Part shown: positions 11,183 to 23,938 of the stretch, piece by piece
Layout: every line of letters begins with the position of its first letter
Position numbering within the stretch: the first letter of the stretch is position 1
Assembly: GCA_964036315.1 (NCBI GenBank)
Contig: CAXIWW010000817.1
Span: 7,041,501-7,105,500, forward strand
Length of the DNA: 64,000 nucleotides
Origin: Acanthosepion esculentum
Lineage: Eukaryota > Mollusca > Cephalopoda > Sepiida > Sepiidae
Direction: 5' to 3'
The notes under the pieces: generated by a model
Told to the model about the DNA's origin: nothing
Seen by the model: only the letters and a program-made list of their open reading frames with translations
Databases searched by the model: none
Translations under genes and position numbers: made by a program

Positions 11183-12258
11183 TTTATAGTCATACCTAGG
11201 ATTAGTTGGCACTGTGGTGCTGTTGGCACTTTTGCTATCAGCTGTTGGCACTTTTGCTATCAGCTTTTGGCACATTGGCTATCAGCTGTTGGCACTTTTG
11301 CTATCAGCTGTGGTGCTCTTGGCACTTTTGCTATCAACTGGTGTTGTTCGCAACTTTTTATATAAACATGTATTTTTATACATTTATAATGTTTTTTTTT
11401 AATGGGGGTTCACTATTTGCTCATAGCTGGGACCATTTGTGATCAGAAGCCTTGCTGTCAGATGTAGTTTATAGTCATACCTAGGATTATTTGGCACTGT
11501 GGTGCTGTTGGCACTTTTGCTATCAGCTGTTGGCACTTTTGCTATCAACTGGTGTTGTTCGCAAGTTTTTATATAAACATGTATTTTTATACTTTCATAG
11601 TGTTTTATTTTAGTGGGGGGTCACTATTTGCTCATAGCTGGGACCCTTTGGGATCAGAAGCCTTGCTGTCAGATGTAGTTTATAGTCATACCTAGGACTA
11701 GTTGGCACTGTGGTGCTGTTGGCACGTTTGCTATCAGCTGTTGGCACTTTTGCTATCAGCTGTGGTGTTTTTTGCACTTTTGCTATCAACTTGTGTTGTT
11801 CGCAAGTTTTTATATAAACATGTATATTTATCCTTTCATAGTGTTTTTTTTTAGTGGGGTGGTCACTATTTGCTCATAGCTGGGACCCTTTGTGATCAGA
11901 AGCCTTGCTCTCAGATGTAGTTTATAGTCATACCAAATACTAGTTGGCACTGTGGTGCTGTTGGCACTTTTGCTATCAGCTGTTGGCACTTTTGCTATCA
12001 GCTGTTGGAACTTTTGCTATCAGCTTTGCTGCTGTTGGCACTTTTGCTATCAACTTGTGTTGTTCGCAAGTTTTTATATAAACATGTATTTTTATACTTT
12101 CATAGTGTTTTTTTTTAGTTGGGGTCACTATTTGCTAATAGCTGGGACCCTTTGTGATCAGAAGCCTTGCTGTCAGATGTAGTTTATAGACATGCCTAGG
12201 ACTAGTTGGCGCTGTGGTGCTGTTGGCACTTTTGCTATCAGCTTTTTGCACTTTTGGT
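11183..12258 (+). repeat. 1,393-bp tandem duplication, copy b
   Basis: Partner of 9,790-10,865. The match ends near 12,250, where copy a continues into a module with GATATCTGGTG and copy b does not. Few single-base differences are visible, for example GGCGCT at about 12,207 for GGCACT. Confidence 0.85.
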
Positions 12259-12644
12259 ATCAGCTGTTGGCACTTTTGCTATCAGCTGTTGGCACTTTTG
12301 CTATCAGCTGTGTTGCTGTTGGCACTCTTGCTATCAACTGGTGTTGTTCGAAAGTTTTTATATAAACATGTATTTTTATACTTTCATAGTGTTTTTTTTT
12401 TAGTGGGAGATCACAATTTGCTCATAGCTGGGATCCTTTGTGAGCAGAAGCCTTGCTGTCAGATGTAGTTTATAGTCATAAGTAGGATTAGTTGGCACTG
12501 TGGTGCTGTTGGCACTTTTGCTATCAGCTGTTGGCACTTTTGCTATCAACTGGTGTTGTTCGCAAGTTTTTATATAAACATGTATTTTTATACATTCATA
12601 GTGTTTTTTTTTAGTTGGGGTCACTATTTGCTCATAGCTTGGAC
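12259..12644 (+). repeat. Units before the 19.6-kb duplication
   Basis: The end of one unit and one short unit. Private variants are GTGGGAGATCACAATTT near 12,402 and a tail reading GTGAGCAGAAG. No gene is seen. Confidence 0.85.
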
Positions 12645-12950
12645 CTTTGTGATCAGAAGCCTTGCTGTCAGATGTAGTTTATAGTCATACCTAGGACTAG
12701 TTGGCACTGTGGTGCTGTTGGCATTTTGGTATCAGCTGTTGGCACTTTTGCTATCAGCTTTTGGCACTTTTGCTATCAGCTGTGGTGCTGTTGGCACTTT
12801 TGCTATCAACTGGTGTTGTTCGCAAGTTTTTATATAAACATGTATTTTTTTACTTTCATAGTGTTTAATTTTTTAGTGGGGGGTCACTATTTGCTCATAG
12901 CTGGTACCCTTTGTGATCAGAAGCCTTGCTGTCAGATGTAGTTTATAGAC

Positions 12951-13312
12951 ATACCTAGGACTAGTTGGCACTGTGGTGCTGTTGGCACTTTTGCTATCAG
13001 CTTTTTGCACATTTGGTATCAGCTGTTGGCACTTTTGATATCTGGTGTTAGCACTTTTGCTATCAGCTTTTGGGACTTTTGCTATCAGCTGTTGCACTTT
13101 TGCTATCAGCTGTTGGGACTTTTGCTATCAGCTGTTGCCACTTTTGCTATCAGCTGTTGCACTTTTGCTATCTTCTGTGGTGCTGTTGGCACTTTTGCTA
13201 TCAACTGGTGTTTTTCGCAAGTTTTTATAGAAACATGTATTTTTATACATTCATAGTGTTTTTTTTTAGTGGGGGGTCACTATTTGCTCATAGCTGGGAC
13301 CCTTTGTGATCA
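12951..13312 (+). repeat. Variant unit with GATATCTGG, second copy
   Basis: Matches 10,799-11,160 at an offset of 2,152 bp, and 32,581-32,942 through the 19.6-kb duplication. A TATCTTCTG variant near 13,170 separates it from the first copy, which reads TATCATCTG. Confidence 0.87.
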
Positions 13313-14008
13313 GAAGCCTTGCTCTCAGATGTAGTTTATAGTCATACCTAGGACTATTTGGCACTGTGGTGCTGTTGGCACTTTTGGTATCAGCTGTTGG
13401 CACCTTTGCTATCAGCTGTTGGCACTTTTGGTATCAGCTGTTGGCACTTTTGCTCTCAACTGTTGGCACTTTTGCTATCAGCTGTGGTGCTGTTGGCACT
13501 TTTGCTATCAACTGGTGTTCTTCGCAAGTTTTTATATAAACATGTATTTTTATACTTTCATTGTGTTTTTTTTTTAGTTGGGGGTCACTATTTGCTCATA
13601 GCTGGGACCCTTTGTGATCAGAAGCCTTGCTATCAGATGTAGTTTATAGTCATACCTAGGACTAGTTGGCACTGTGGTGCTGTTGGTACTTTTGGTATCA
13701 GCTTTTGGCACTTTTGGTATCAGCTGTTGGCACTTTTGCTATCAGGTGTTGGCACTTTTGCTATCAGCTGTTGGGACTTTTGCTATCAGCTGTTGGCACT
13801 TTTGCTATCAGCTGTTGCACTTTTGCTATCAGCTGTGGTGCTGTTGGTACTTTTGCTATGAGCTGTGTTGCTGTTGGGATTTTGCTATCAACTGGTGTTG
13901 TTCGAAAGTTTTTATATAAACATGTATATTTATACTTTCATAATGTTTTTTTTTTAGTGGGGGCTCACTATTGTCTCATAGCTGGGACCCTTTGTGATCA
14001 GAAGCCTT

Positions 14009-14585
14009 GCTGTCAGATATAGTTTATAGTCATACCTAGGACTATTGGCACTGTGGTGCTGTTGGCACTTTTGCTATCAGCTGTTGGCACTTTTGCTATC
14101 AGCTGTGGTGCTGTTGGCACTTTTGCTATCAACTGGTGTTGTTCGCAAGTTTTTATATAAACATGTATTTTTATACTTTCATAGTGTTTAATTTTTTAAT
14201 TGGGGGTCACTATTTGCTCATAGCTGGGACCCTTTGTGATCAGAAGCCTTGCTGTCAGATTTAGTTTATAGTCATACCTAGGACTACTTGGCACTGTGGT
14301 GCTGTTGGCACTTTTGGTATCAGCTGTTGGCACTTTTGCTATCAGCTGTTGGCACTTTTGTTATCAGCTGTTGGCACTTTTGCTATCAGCTTTTGGCACT
14401 TTTTTATCAGCTGTTGGCAGTTTTGCTATCAGCTGTTGGCACTTTTGCTATCAGCTGTGTTTCTGTTGGCATTTTTGCTATCAACTGGTGTTGTTCGCAA
14501 GATTTTATAGAAACATGTATTGTTATATTTTCATAGTGTTTTTTTTTTGTGGGGGGTCACTTTTTGCTCATAGATGGGACACTTT
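14009..14585 (+). repeat. Two-unit module, source of the duplication-junction patch
   Basis: This module begins TGTCAGATATAG with the shortened leader CCTAGGACTATTGGC, includes the run GTGTTTAATTTTTTAATTGGGGG, and ends in a unit with GTGTTTCTGTTGGC and CACTTTTTGCTCATAGATGGG. It occurs three times: here, at 31,702-32,274 and at 33,639-34,215. Confidence 0.87.
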
Positions 14586-15584
14586 GTGATCAGAATCCTT
14601 GCAGTCAGATGTAGTTTATAATCATACCTAGGACTAGTTGGCACTGTGGTGCTGTTGGCACTTTTGCTATCAGCTGTTGGCACCTTTGCTATCAGCTGTT
14701 GGCACTTTTGCTATTAGCTGTTGGCACTTTTGCTATCAGCTGTGGTGCTGTTGGCACTTTTGCTATCAACTGGTGATCTTCGCAAGTTTTTATATAAACA
14801 TGTATTTTGATACTTTCATATGTTTTTTTTTTTAGTTGGGGTCACTATTTGCTCATAGCTGGGACCCTTTGTGATCAGTTGCCTTGCTGTCAGATGTAGT
14901 TTATAGTCATACCTAGGACTAGTTGGCACTGTGGTGCTGTTGGCACATTTGCTATCAGCTTTTGGCACTTTTGGTATAAGCTGTTGGCACTTTTGCTATA
15001 AGGTGTTGGCACTTTTGCTATCAGCTGTTGGAACATTTGCTATCAGCTGTTGGCACTTTTGCTATCAACTGGTGTTGTTCGCAAGTTTTTATAGAAACAT
15101 GTATGTTTATACATTGATAATGTTTTTTTTTAGTGGGGGGTCACTATTTGCTCATAGCTGGGACCCTTTGTGCTCAGAAGCCTTGCTGTCAGATGTAGTT
15201 TATAGTCATAACTAGGACTAGTTGGCAATGTGGTGCTGTTGGCACTTTTGCTAACAGCTGTTGGCACTTTTGCTATCAGCTGTTGGCACTTTTGCTATCA
15301 GCTGTGGTGCTGTTGGCACTTTTGCTATCAACTGGTGTTGTTCGCAAGATTTTATAGAAACATGTATTTTTATACTTTCATAGTGTTTTTTTTTTAGTGG
15401 GGGGGTCACTATTTGCTCATAGCTTGGACCCATTGTGATCAGAATCCTTGCTGTCAGATGTAGTTTATATTCATACCTACGACTAGTTGGCACTGTGGTG
15501 CTGTTGGCACTTTTGCTATCCGCTGTTGGCACTTTTGCTATCAGCTGTTGGCACTTTTGCTATCAGCTGTTGGCACTTTTGCTA

Positions 15585-15586
15585 TT
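15585..15586. other. Orientation switch 1 (plus to minus)
   Basis: The plus-strand monomer stops at GCTAT (15,581-15,585), and the next base starts an inverted AT module, TGTATAAAAATACATG. At most one base could be shared between the two sides, so the join has essentially no microhomology. The first inverted unit is degenerate (ATAAGTCTTGTGAACAAC near 15,617), unlike its neighbours. Confidence 0.92.
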
Positions 15587-17230
15587 GTATAAAAATACAT
15601 GTTTATATAAGTCTTGTGAACAACACCAGTTCATAGCAAAAGTGCCAACAGCACCACAGCTGATAGCAAAAGTGCCAACAGCTGATAGCAAATGTGCCAA
15701 CAGCTGATAGCAAAAGTGCCAACAGCACGACAGTGCATACTAGTCCTATGTATGACTATAAACTACATCTGACAGCAAGGCTTCTGATCACAAATGGTCC
15801 CAGCTATGAGCAAATAGTGACGCCCCACTAAAAAAAAACACTATGAAAGTATAAAAATACATGTTTATATAAAAACTTGCGAACAACACCAGTTGATAGC
15901 AAAAGTGCCAACAGCACCACAGCTGATAACAAAAGTGCCAACAGCTGATAGCAAAAGTGCCAACAGCTGATACCAAAAGTCCCAACAGCTGATAGCAAAA
16001 CCAGCTGATAGCAAATGTGCCAACAGCACCACAGTGCCAACTAGTCCTAGGTATGACTATAAACTACATCTGACAGAAAGGCTTCTGATCACAAAGGGTC
16101 CCAGCTATGAGCAAATAGTGACCCCTCACTAAAAAAAAATACTATGAAATTATAAAAATACATGTTTATATAAAAACTTGCGAACAACACCAGTTAATAT
16201 CAAAAGAGCCAACAGCACCACGGCTGATAGCAAAAGTGCCAACAGCTGATAGGAAAAGTGCCAACAGCTGATACCAAAAGTGCCAACAGATGATACCAAA
16301 AGTGCCAAAAGCTGATAGCAAAAGTGCCAACAGCTGATAGCAAAACTGCCAACAGCTGATAGCAAAAGTGCCAACAGCACCACAGTGCCAACTAGTCCTA
16401 GGTATGACTATAAACTACATCTGACAGCAAGGCTTCTGAACACAAAGGGTCCCAGCTATGAGCAAATAGTGACCCCCACTTAACAAAAAAACTCTATGAA
16501 AGTATAAAAATACATCTTTAGTTAAAAACTTGCGAACAACACCAGTTGATAGCAAAAGTGCCAACGGCACCACAGCTGATATCAAAAGTGCCAACAGCTG
16601 AGCAAAAGTGCCAACAGCTGATACCAAAAGTGCCAAAAGCTGATAGCAAAAGTGCCAACAGCTGATACCAAACGTGCCAAAAGCTGATAGCAAAAGTGCC
16701 AACAGCTGATAGCAAAAGTGCCAACAGCTTATAGCAACAGTGCCAACAGCACCACAGTGCCAACTAGTCCTAGGTATGAATATAAACTACATCTGACAGC
16801 AAGGCTTCTGATCAAAAAGGGTCCCAGCTATGAGCAAATAGTGACCCCCCACTAAAAAAAAAACACTATGAAAGTATAAAAATACATGTTTATATAAAAA
16901 CTTGCGAACAACACCAGTTGATAGCAAATGTGCCAAAGGCACCACAGCTGATAGCAAAAGTGCCAACAGCTGATAGCAAAAGTGCCAACAGCTGATACCA
17001 AAAGTGCAAACAGCTTATAGCAAAAGTGCCAACAGCACCACAGTGCCAACTAGTCCTAGGTATGAATATAAACTACATCTGACAGCAAGGCTTCTGATCA
17101 GAAAGGGTCCCAGCTATGAGCAAAGAGTGACCCCCCACTAAAAAAAAAACACTATGAAAGTATAAAAATACATGTTTATATAAAAACTTGCGAACAACAC
17201 CAGTTGATAGCAAAAGTGCCAACAGCACCA

Positions 17231-17713
17231 CAGCTGATAGCAAAAGTGCCAACAGCTGATAGCAAAAGGGCCAACAGCTGATAGCAAAAGTGCCAACAGC
17301 TGATAGCAAAAGTGCCAACAGATGATACAAAAGTGCCAACAGCTGATAGCAAAAGTGCCAACAGCTGATAGCAAAAGTGCCAACAGCTGATAGCAAAAGT
17401 GCCCACAGATGATACCAAAAGTGCCAAAAGCTGATAGCAAAAGTGCCAACAGCTGATAGCAAAAGTGCCAACAGCTGATAGCAAAAGTGCCAACAGCTGA
17501 TAGCAAAAGTGCCCACAGATGATACCAAAAGTGCCAAAAGCTGATAGCAAAAGTGCCAACAGCTGATAGCAAAAGTGCCAACAGCTGATAGCAAAAGTGC
17601 CAACAGCTGATAGCAAAAGTGCCCACAGATGATACCAAAATTGCCAACAGCTGATAGCAAAACTTCCAACAGTTGATAGCAAAAGTGCCAACAGCTGATA
17701 GCAAAAATACCAA
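17231..17713 (-). repeat. 22-monomer tract with internal 110-bp periodicity
   Basis: 483 bp of inverted monomers, about 22 copies. A marked variant monomer (GCCCACAGATGATACC) returns every fifth monomer, at 17,401, 17,511 and 17,621. Confidence 0.9.
17401..17640 (-). repeat. 110-bp (5 x 22) higher-order repeat
   Basis: The string GCCCACAGATGATACC starts at 17,401, 17,511 and 17,621, exactly 110 bp apart, and the intervening monomers match position by position; the first two periods also share GTGCCAAAAGCTG. This is a higher-order repeat inside a single monomer tract. It is preserved at 37,031, 37,141 and 37,251 in duplication copy 2. Confidence 0.93.
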
Positions 17714-18540
17714 CAGCACCACATTGCCAACTAGTCCTAGGTATGGTTATAAACTACATCTGACAGCAAGGCTTCTGATCACAAAGGGACCCAGCTATGA
17801 GCAAATAGTTACCCCCCACTAAAAAAAAAACTATGAATGTATAAAAATACATGTTTATATAAAAATTTGCGAACAACACCAGTTGATAGCAAAAGTGCAA
17901 ACAGCACCACAGCTGATAGCAAAAGTGCCAACAGCTGATAGCAAAAGTGCCAACAGATGATACCAAAAGTGCCAACAGCTGATAGCAAAATTGCCAACAG
18001 CTGATAGCAAAAGTGCCAACAGCTACACAGTGCCAACTAGTCCTAGGTATGACTATAAACTACATCTGACAGCAAGGCTTCTGATCACAAAGGGTCCGAG
18101 CTATGAGCAAATAGTGACCCCCCACTAAAAAAAATACACTATGCATGTATAAAAATACATGTTTATATAAAAACTTGCGAACAACACAAGTTGATAGCAA
18201 AAGTGCCAACAGCACCACAGCTGATAACAATAGTGCCAACAGCTTATAGCAAAAGTGCAAACAGCTGATAGCAAAAGTGCCAACAGCTGATAGCAAAAGT
18301 GCCAGCAGCACAACATTGCCTACTAGTCCTAGTTATGACTATAAACTATATCTGACAGCAAGGCTTCTGATCACAAAGGTTCCAAGCTATAAGCAAATAG
18401 TGACCCCCCACTAAAAAAAAAACACTATGAATGTATAAACATACATGTTTATATAAAAACTTGCGAACAACACCAGTTGATAGCAAAAGTGCCAACAGCT
18501 GATAGCAAAAGTGCCAACAGCACCACATTGCCAAATTGTC

Positions 18541-19250
18541 CTAGGCATGAATATAAACAACATCTAACTGCAAGGGTTCTGATCACAAAGGGTCCCAGCT
18601 ATGAGCAAATAGTTAGCCCCCACTAAAAAAAAAACACTATGAATGTATAAAAATACATGTTTATATAAAAACTTGCGAACACCAGTTGATAGCAAAAATG
18701 CCAACAGCACCACAGCTGATAGCAAAAGTGCCAACAGCTGATAGCTAAAGTGCCAACAGCTGATAGCAAAAGTGCCAACAGCTGATAGCAAAAGGGCCAA
18801 CAGCACCACAGTGCCAACTAGTCCTAGGTATGAATATAAACTACTTCTGAAGGCAAGGCTTCTGATCATAAAGGGTCCCAGCTATGAGCAAATAGTGACC
18901 CCCCACTAAAAAAAAACACTTTGAAAGTATAAAAATACATGTTTATATAAAATCTTGCGAACAACAACAGTTGATAGCAAAAGTGCCAACAGCACCACAG
19001 CTGATAGCAAAGTGCCAACAGCTGATAGCAAAAGTGCCAACAGCTGATAGCAAAAGTGCCAACAGCTGATAGCAAAAGTGCCAACAGCACCACAGTGCCA
19101 ACTTGTCCTATGTATGACTATAAACTACATCTGACAGCAAGGCTTCTGATCACAAAGGGTCCCAGCTATTTTCAAATAGTTACCCCCCACTAAAAAAAAC
19201 CTTATGAAATATAAAAATACATGTTTATATAAAAACTTGCGAAAAACACC
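18541..19250 (-). repeat. 2,057-bp-period duplication, copy 1
   Basis: Matches 20,598-21,307 at an offset of 2,057 bp. Shared variants are AACAACATCT with AAGGGTTCTG, a shortened GCGAACACCAG spacer, AAAATCTTGCG, and GTCCTATGTATGAC. Confidence 0.83.
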
Positions 19251-20597
19251 AGTTGATAGCAAAAGTGCAAACAGCGACACATCTGATAGCAAAAGTGCCA
19301 ACAGCTGATAGCAAAAGTGCCAACAGCTGATAGCAAAAAGGACAACAGCACCACAGTGCCAACTAGTCCTAGGTATGACTATAATCTACATCTGACAGCA
19401 AGGCTTCTGATCATAAAGGGTCCCAGCTATGAGCAAATAGTGACCCCCAACTAAAAAAAAACACTTTGAAAGTATAAAAATACTTGTTTATATAAAATCT
19501 TGCGAACAACAACAGTTGATAGCAAAAGTGCAAACAGCACCACATCTGATAGAAAATTGCCAACAGCTGATAGCAAAAGTGCCAACAGCTGATAGCAAAA
19601 GTTCCAACAGATGATAGCAAAAGTGCCAACAGCACCACAGCTGATAGCAAAAGTGCCAACAGCTGATAGCAAAAGTGCCCACAGATGATACAAAAAGTGC
19701 CAACAGCTGATAGCAAAAGTGACAACAGATGATACCAAAAGTGCCAACAGCTGATAGCAAAAGTGCCAACAGATGATAGCTAAAGTGCAAACAGCCGATA
19801 GCAAAAGTGCCAACAGCTGATAGCAAAAGAGCCAACATCTGATAGGAAAAGTGCCAACAGCTGATACCAAAAGTGCCAACAGCTGATAGCAAAAGTGCCA
19901 ACAGCTCATAGCAAAAGTGCCAACAGCTGATACCAAAAGTGCCAAAAGCTGATAGCAAAATGTCAACAGCTGATAGCAAAAGTGCCAACAGCTGATAGAA
20001 AAAGTGTTAACAGCTGATAGCAAAAGTGCCAACAGCACCACAGTGCCAATTAGTCCTATGCATGACTATAAACTACATCTGACAGCAAGGGTTCTGATCA
20101 CAAAGGGTCCCAGCTATGAGCAAATAGTGACCCCCCACAAAAAAAAAAAACACTATGAAAGTATAAAAATACATGTTTATATAAAAACTTGCGAACAACA
20201 CCAGTTGATAGCAAAAGTGCCAACAGCACCACAGCTGATATCAAAAGTGCCAACAGCTGATAGCAAAAATGCCAGATGCTGATAGCAAAAGTGCCAACAG
20301 CTGATAGCAAAAGTGCCAACAGCACCACAGTGCCAACTAGTCCTAGGTATGACTATAAACTACATCTGACAGCAAGGCTACTGATCATAAAAGGTCCCAG
20401 CTATGAGCAAATAGTGACTCCCCACTAAAAAAAAACACTATGAATGTATAAAAAAACATGTTCATATAAAAACTTGCGAACAACTCCAGTTGATAGCAAA
20501 AGTGCCAACAGCTGATAGCAAAAGTGCCAACAGCTGATAGCAAAAGTGCCAACAGCTGATAGCAAAAGTGCCAACAGCACCACATTGCCAATTAGTC

Positions 20598-21307
20598 CTA
20601 GGTATGAATATAAACAACATCTGACTGCAAGGGTTCTGATCACAAAGGGTCCAAGCTATGAGCAAATAGTTAGCCCCCACTAAAAAAAAAACATTATGAA
20701 TGTATAAAAATACATGTTTATATAAAAAATTGCGAACACCAGTTGATAGCAAAAATGCCAATAGCACCACAGCTGATATCAAAAGTGCCAACAGCTGATA
20801 GCTAAAGTGCCAACAGCTGATAGCAAAAGTGCCAACAGCTGATAGCAAAAGGGCCAACAGCACCACAGTGCCAACTAGTCCTAGGTATGAATATAAACTA
20901 CTTCTGACAGCAAGGCTTCTGATCATAAAGGGTCCAAGCTATGAGCAAATAGTGAACCCCCACTAAAAAAAAACACTTTGAAAGTATAAAAATACATGTT
21001 TATATAAAATCTTGCGAACAACAACAGTTGATAGCAAAAGTGCCAACACCACCACAGCTGATAGCAAAGAGCCAACAGCTGATAGCAAAAGTGCCAACAG
21101 CTGATAGCAAAAGTGCCAACAGCTGATAGCAAAAGTGCCAACAGCACCAGTGCCAACTGGTCCTATGTATGACTATAAACTACATCTGACAGCAAGGCTT
21201 CGGATCACAAAGGGTCCCAGCTATTTTCAAATAGTTACTCCCCACTAAAAAAAACCTTATGAAATATAAAAATACATGTTTATATAAAAACTTGCGAAAA
21301 ACACCAA
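20598..21307 (-). repeat. 2,057-bp-period duplication, copy 2
   Basis: Partner of 18,541-19,250. The partners differ by scattered substitutions and small indels (for example GGTCCAAGC against GGTCCCAGC), more than the two 19.6-kb copies differ, so this duplication is probably older. Confidence 0.83.
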
Positions 21308-22859
21308 AAGTGCAAACAGCGACACATCTGATAGCAAAAGTGCCAACAGCTGATAGCAAAAGTGCCAACAGCTGATAGCAAAAGTGCCAACAGCTGATAG
21401 CAAAAGTGCCAACAGCACCACAGTGCCAACTAGTCCTAGGTATGAATATAAACTACATCTGACAGCAAGGCTTCTGATCACAAAGGGTCCCAGCTATGAG
21501 AAAATAGTGACCCCCCACTAAAAAAAAACACTATGAAAGTATAAAAATACATGTTTATATAAAAACTTGCGAACAACACCAGTTGATTGCAAAAGTGCCA
21601 ACAGCACCACAGCTGATAGCAAAAGTGCCAACAGCTGATAGCAAAAGTTCCAACAGCTGATACCAAAAGTGCCAACAGCTGATAGCAAAAGTTCCAACAG
21701 CTGATAGCAAAAGTTCCAACAGCTGATACCAAAAGTGCCAACAGCTGATACCAAATTTCCAACAGCTGATAGCAAAAGTGCAAACAGCTGATAGCAAAAG
21801 TGCCAACAGCACCACAGTGCCAACTAGTCCTAGGTATGACTATAAACTACATCTGACAGCAAGGCTTCTGATCATAAAGGGTCCCAGCTATGAGCAAATA
21901 GTGACCCCCCACTAACAAAAAAACACTATGAAAGTATAAAAATACATGTTTATATAAAAACTTGCGAACAACACCAGTTGATAGCAAAAGTGCCAACAGC
22001 ACTACAGCTGATAGCAAAAGTGCCAACAGCTGATAGCAAAAGTTCCAACAGCTGATAGCAAAAGTGCAAACAGCTGATAGCAAAAGTGCCAACAGCTGAT
22101 AGCAAAAGTGCCAACAGCTCCACAGTGCCAACTAGTCCTAAAATTGACTATAAACTACATCTGACAGCAAGGCTTCTGATCACAAAGGGTCTCAGCTATG
22201 AGCAAATAATGACCCCCCACTAAAAAAAAACACTATGAAAGTATAAAAATACATGTTTATATAAAAACTTGCGAACAACACCAGTTGATAACAAAAGTGC
22301 CAACAGCACCACAGCTGATCGCAAAAGTGCAAACAGCACCACAGCTGATAGCAAAAGTGCCAACAGGTGATAGCAAAAGTGCCAACAGCTGATAGCAAAA
22401 GTGCCAACAGCACCACAGTGCCACATGTCCAAGGTATGACTATAAACTACATCTGAGAGCAAGGCTTCTGATCACAAACGGTCCCAGCTATGAGCAATTA
22501 GTGCCCCCCACTAAAAAAAAAACACTATGAAAGTATAAAAATACATGTTTTAATAAAAACTTGCGAACAACACCAGTTGATAACAAAAGTGCCAACAGCA
22601 CCACAGCTGATAGCAAAAGTGCCAACAGCTGATAGCAAATGTGCCAACGGCTGATAGCAAAAGTGCCAACAGCTGATTTCAAAAGTGCCAAAAGCTGATA
22701 GCAAATGTGCCAACAGCTTATAGCTAAAGTGCCAACAGCAGATAGCAAAAGTGCCAACAGCTGATAGCAAAAGTGCCAACAGCACCACAGTGCCAACTAG
22801 TCCTAGGTATGAATATAAACTACATCTGACAGCAAGACTTCTGATCACAAAGGGTCCCA

Positions 22860-23220
22860 GCTATGAGCAAATAGTGACCCCCAACTAAAAAAAAAACACT
22901 ATGAAAGTATAAAAATACATGTTTATATAAAAACTTGCGAACAACACCAGTTGATAGCAAAAGTGCCAACAGCACCACAGCTGATAGCAAAAGTGCCAAC
23001 AGCTGATAGCAAAAGTTCCAACAGCTGATAGGAAAAGTGCCAACAGCTGATAGCAAAAGTGCCAACAGCACCACAGCTGATAGCCAAAGTGCCAACAGCA
23101 CCACAGCTGATAGCAAAAGTGCCAACAGCTGATAGCAAAAGTGCCAAGAGCTGATAGCAAAAGTGCCAACAGCTGATAGCAAAAGTGCCAACAGCACCAC
23201 ATTGCCAACTAGTCCTAGGT
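22860..23220 (-). repeat. 718-bp-period duplication, copy 1
   Basis: Matches 23,578-23,938 at an offset of 718 bp. Both contain two internal AGCACCACAG blocks and a GTGCCAAGAGC variant. Confidence 0.85.
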
Positions 23221-23577
23221 ATGAATATAAACTACATCTGACAGCAAGGCTTCTGATCACAAAGGGTCCCAGCTATGAGCAAATAGTGACCCCCCACAAA
23301 AAAAAACATTATGAATGTATAAAAATACATGTTTATATAAAAACTTGCGAACAACACCAGTTGATAGCAAAAGTGCCAACAGCACCACAGCTGATAGCAC
23401 AAGTGCCAACAGCTGATAGCAAAAGTGCCAACAGCTGAGAGCAAAACTGCCAACAGCTGATAGCAAAAGTGCCAACAGCTGATAGCAAAAGTGCCAACAG
23501 CACCACATTGCCAACTAGTCGTGGGTATGACTATAAACTACATCTGACAGCAAGGCTTCTGATCACAAAGGGTCCCA

Positions 23578-23938
23578 GCTCAGAGCAAATAGTGACCCCC
23601 CACTAAAAAAAAAACATTATGAATGTATAAAAATACATGTTTATATAAAAACTTGCGAACAACACCAGTTGATAGCAAAAGTGCCAACAGCACCACAGCT
23701 GATAGCAAAAGTGCCAACAGCTGATAGCAAAAGTTCCAACAGCTGATAGCAAAAGTGCCAGCAGCTGATACCAAAAGTGCCAACAGCACCACAGCTGAGA
23801 GCCAAAGTGCCAACAGCACCACAGCTGATAGCAAAAGTGCCAACAGCTAATAGCAAAAGTGCCAAGAGCTGATAGCAAAAGTGCCAACAGCTGATAGCAA
23901 AAGTGCCAACAGCACCACATTGCCAACTAGTCCTAGGT
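23578..23938 (-). repeat. 718-bp-period duplication, copy 2
   Basis: Partner of 22,860-23,220, differing by a few bases such as GCCAGCAGC near 23,758 and GCTAATAGC near 23,846. The 19.6-kb duplication carries a second pair at about 43,112-43,472 and 43,830-44,190. Confidence 0.84.

Larger units (their letters stand above)
1..15585 (+). repeat. Array block A, plus orientation
   Basis: About 48 composite units run head to tail with the monomer on the plus strand. Base 1 lies inside a monomer tract, so the array continues off the left edge. The block contains the longest monomer tracts (1,753-2,300 and 8,227-8,644), a 1,393-bp tandem duplication at 9.8-12.3 kb, and the left part of the 19.6-kb duplication from about 12,645. 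It ends inside a monomer at the first orientation switch. Confidence 0.95.
12645..15585 (+). repeat. Plus-oriented units at the left of duplication copy 1
   Basis: About ten units with leaders near 12,692, 12,949, 13,346, 13,652, 14,028, 14,270, 14,624, 14,911, 15,205 and 15,468. Private features include GTGTTTAATTTTTTA in place of a pure T-run near 12,865 and 14,186, and TTTTATAGAAAC in several AT modules. The same series is at 32,275-35,215. No gene is seen. Confidence 0.88.
15586..17754 (-). repeat. First inverted units
   Basis: About six minus-oriented units with tails near 15,780, 16,080, 16,430, 16,800, 17,090 and 17,770. The AT module near 16,515 is unusual (ACATCTTTAGTTAAAAAC). The block ends with the 22-monomer tract. 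No gene is seen. Confidence 0.88.
17755..21480 (-). repeat. Right arm of the large inverted repeat (duplication copy 1)
   Basis: Read on the minus strand from 21,480 down, diagnostic variants follow the order of 2,985-8,190. They include GCGACACATCTGATAGC near 21,320, GGGTTCTGATC near 20,630, a monomer series with GTGTTAACAG near 20,005, CTATTTTCAAATAG near 19,167, and GGGTCCGAGC with CAACACAAG near 18,094 and 18,183. One extra block, about 18,541-19,250, is a local 2,057-bp duplication. Two units of the left arm are missing here but present in duplication copy 2. Confidence 0.75.
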
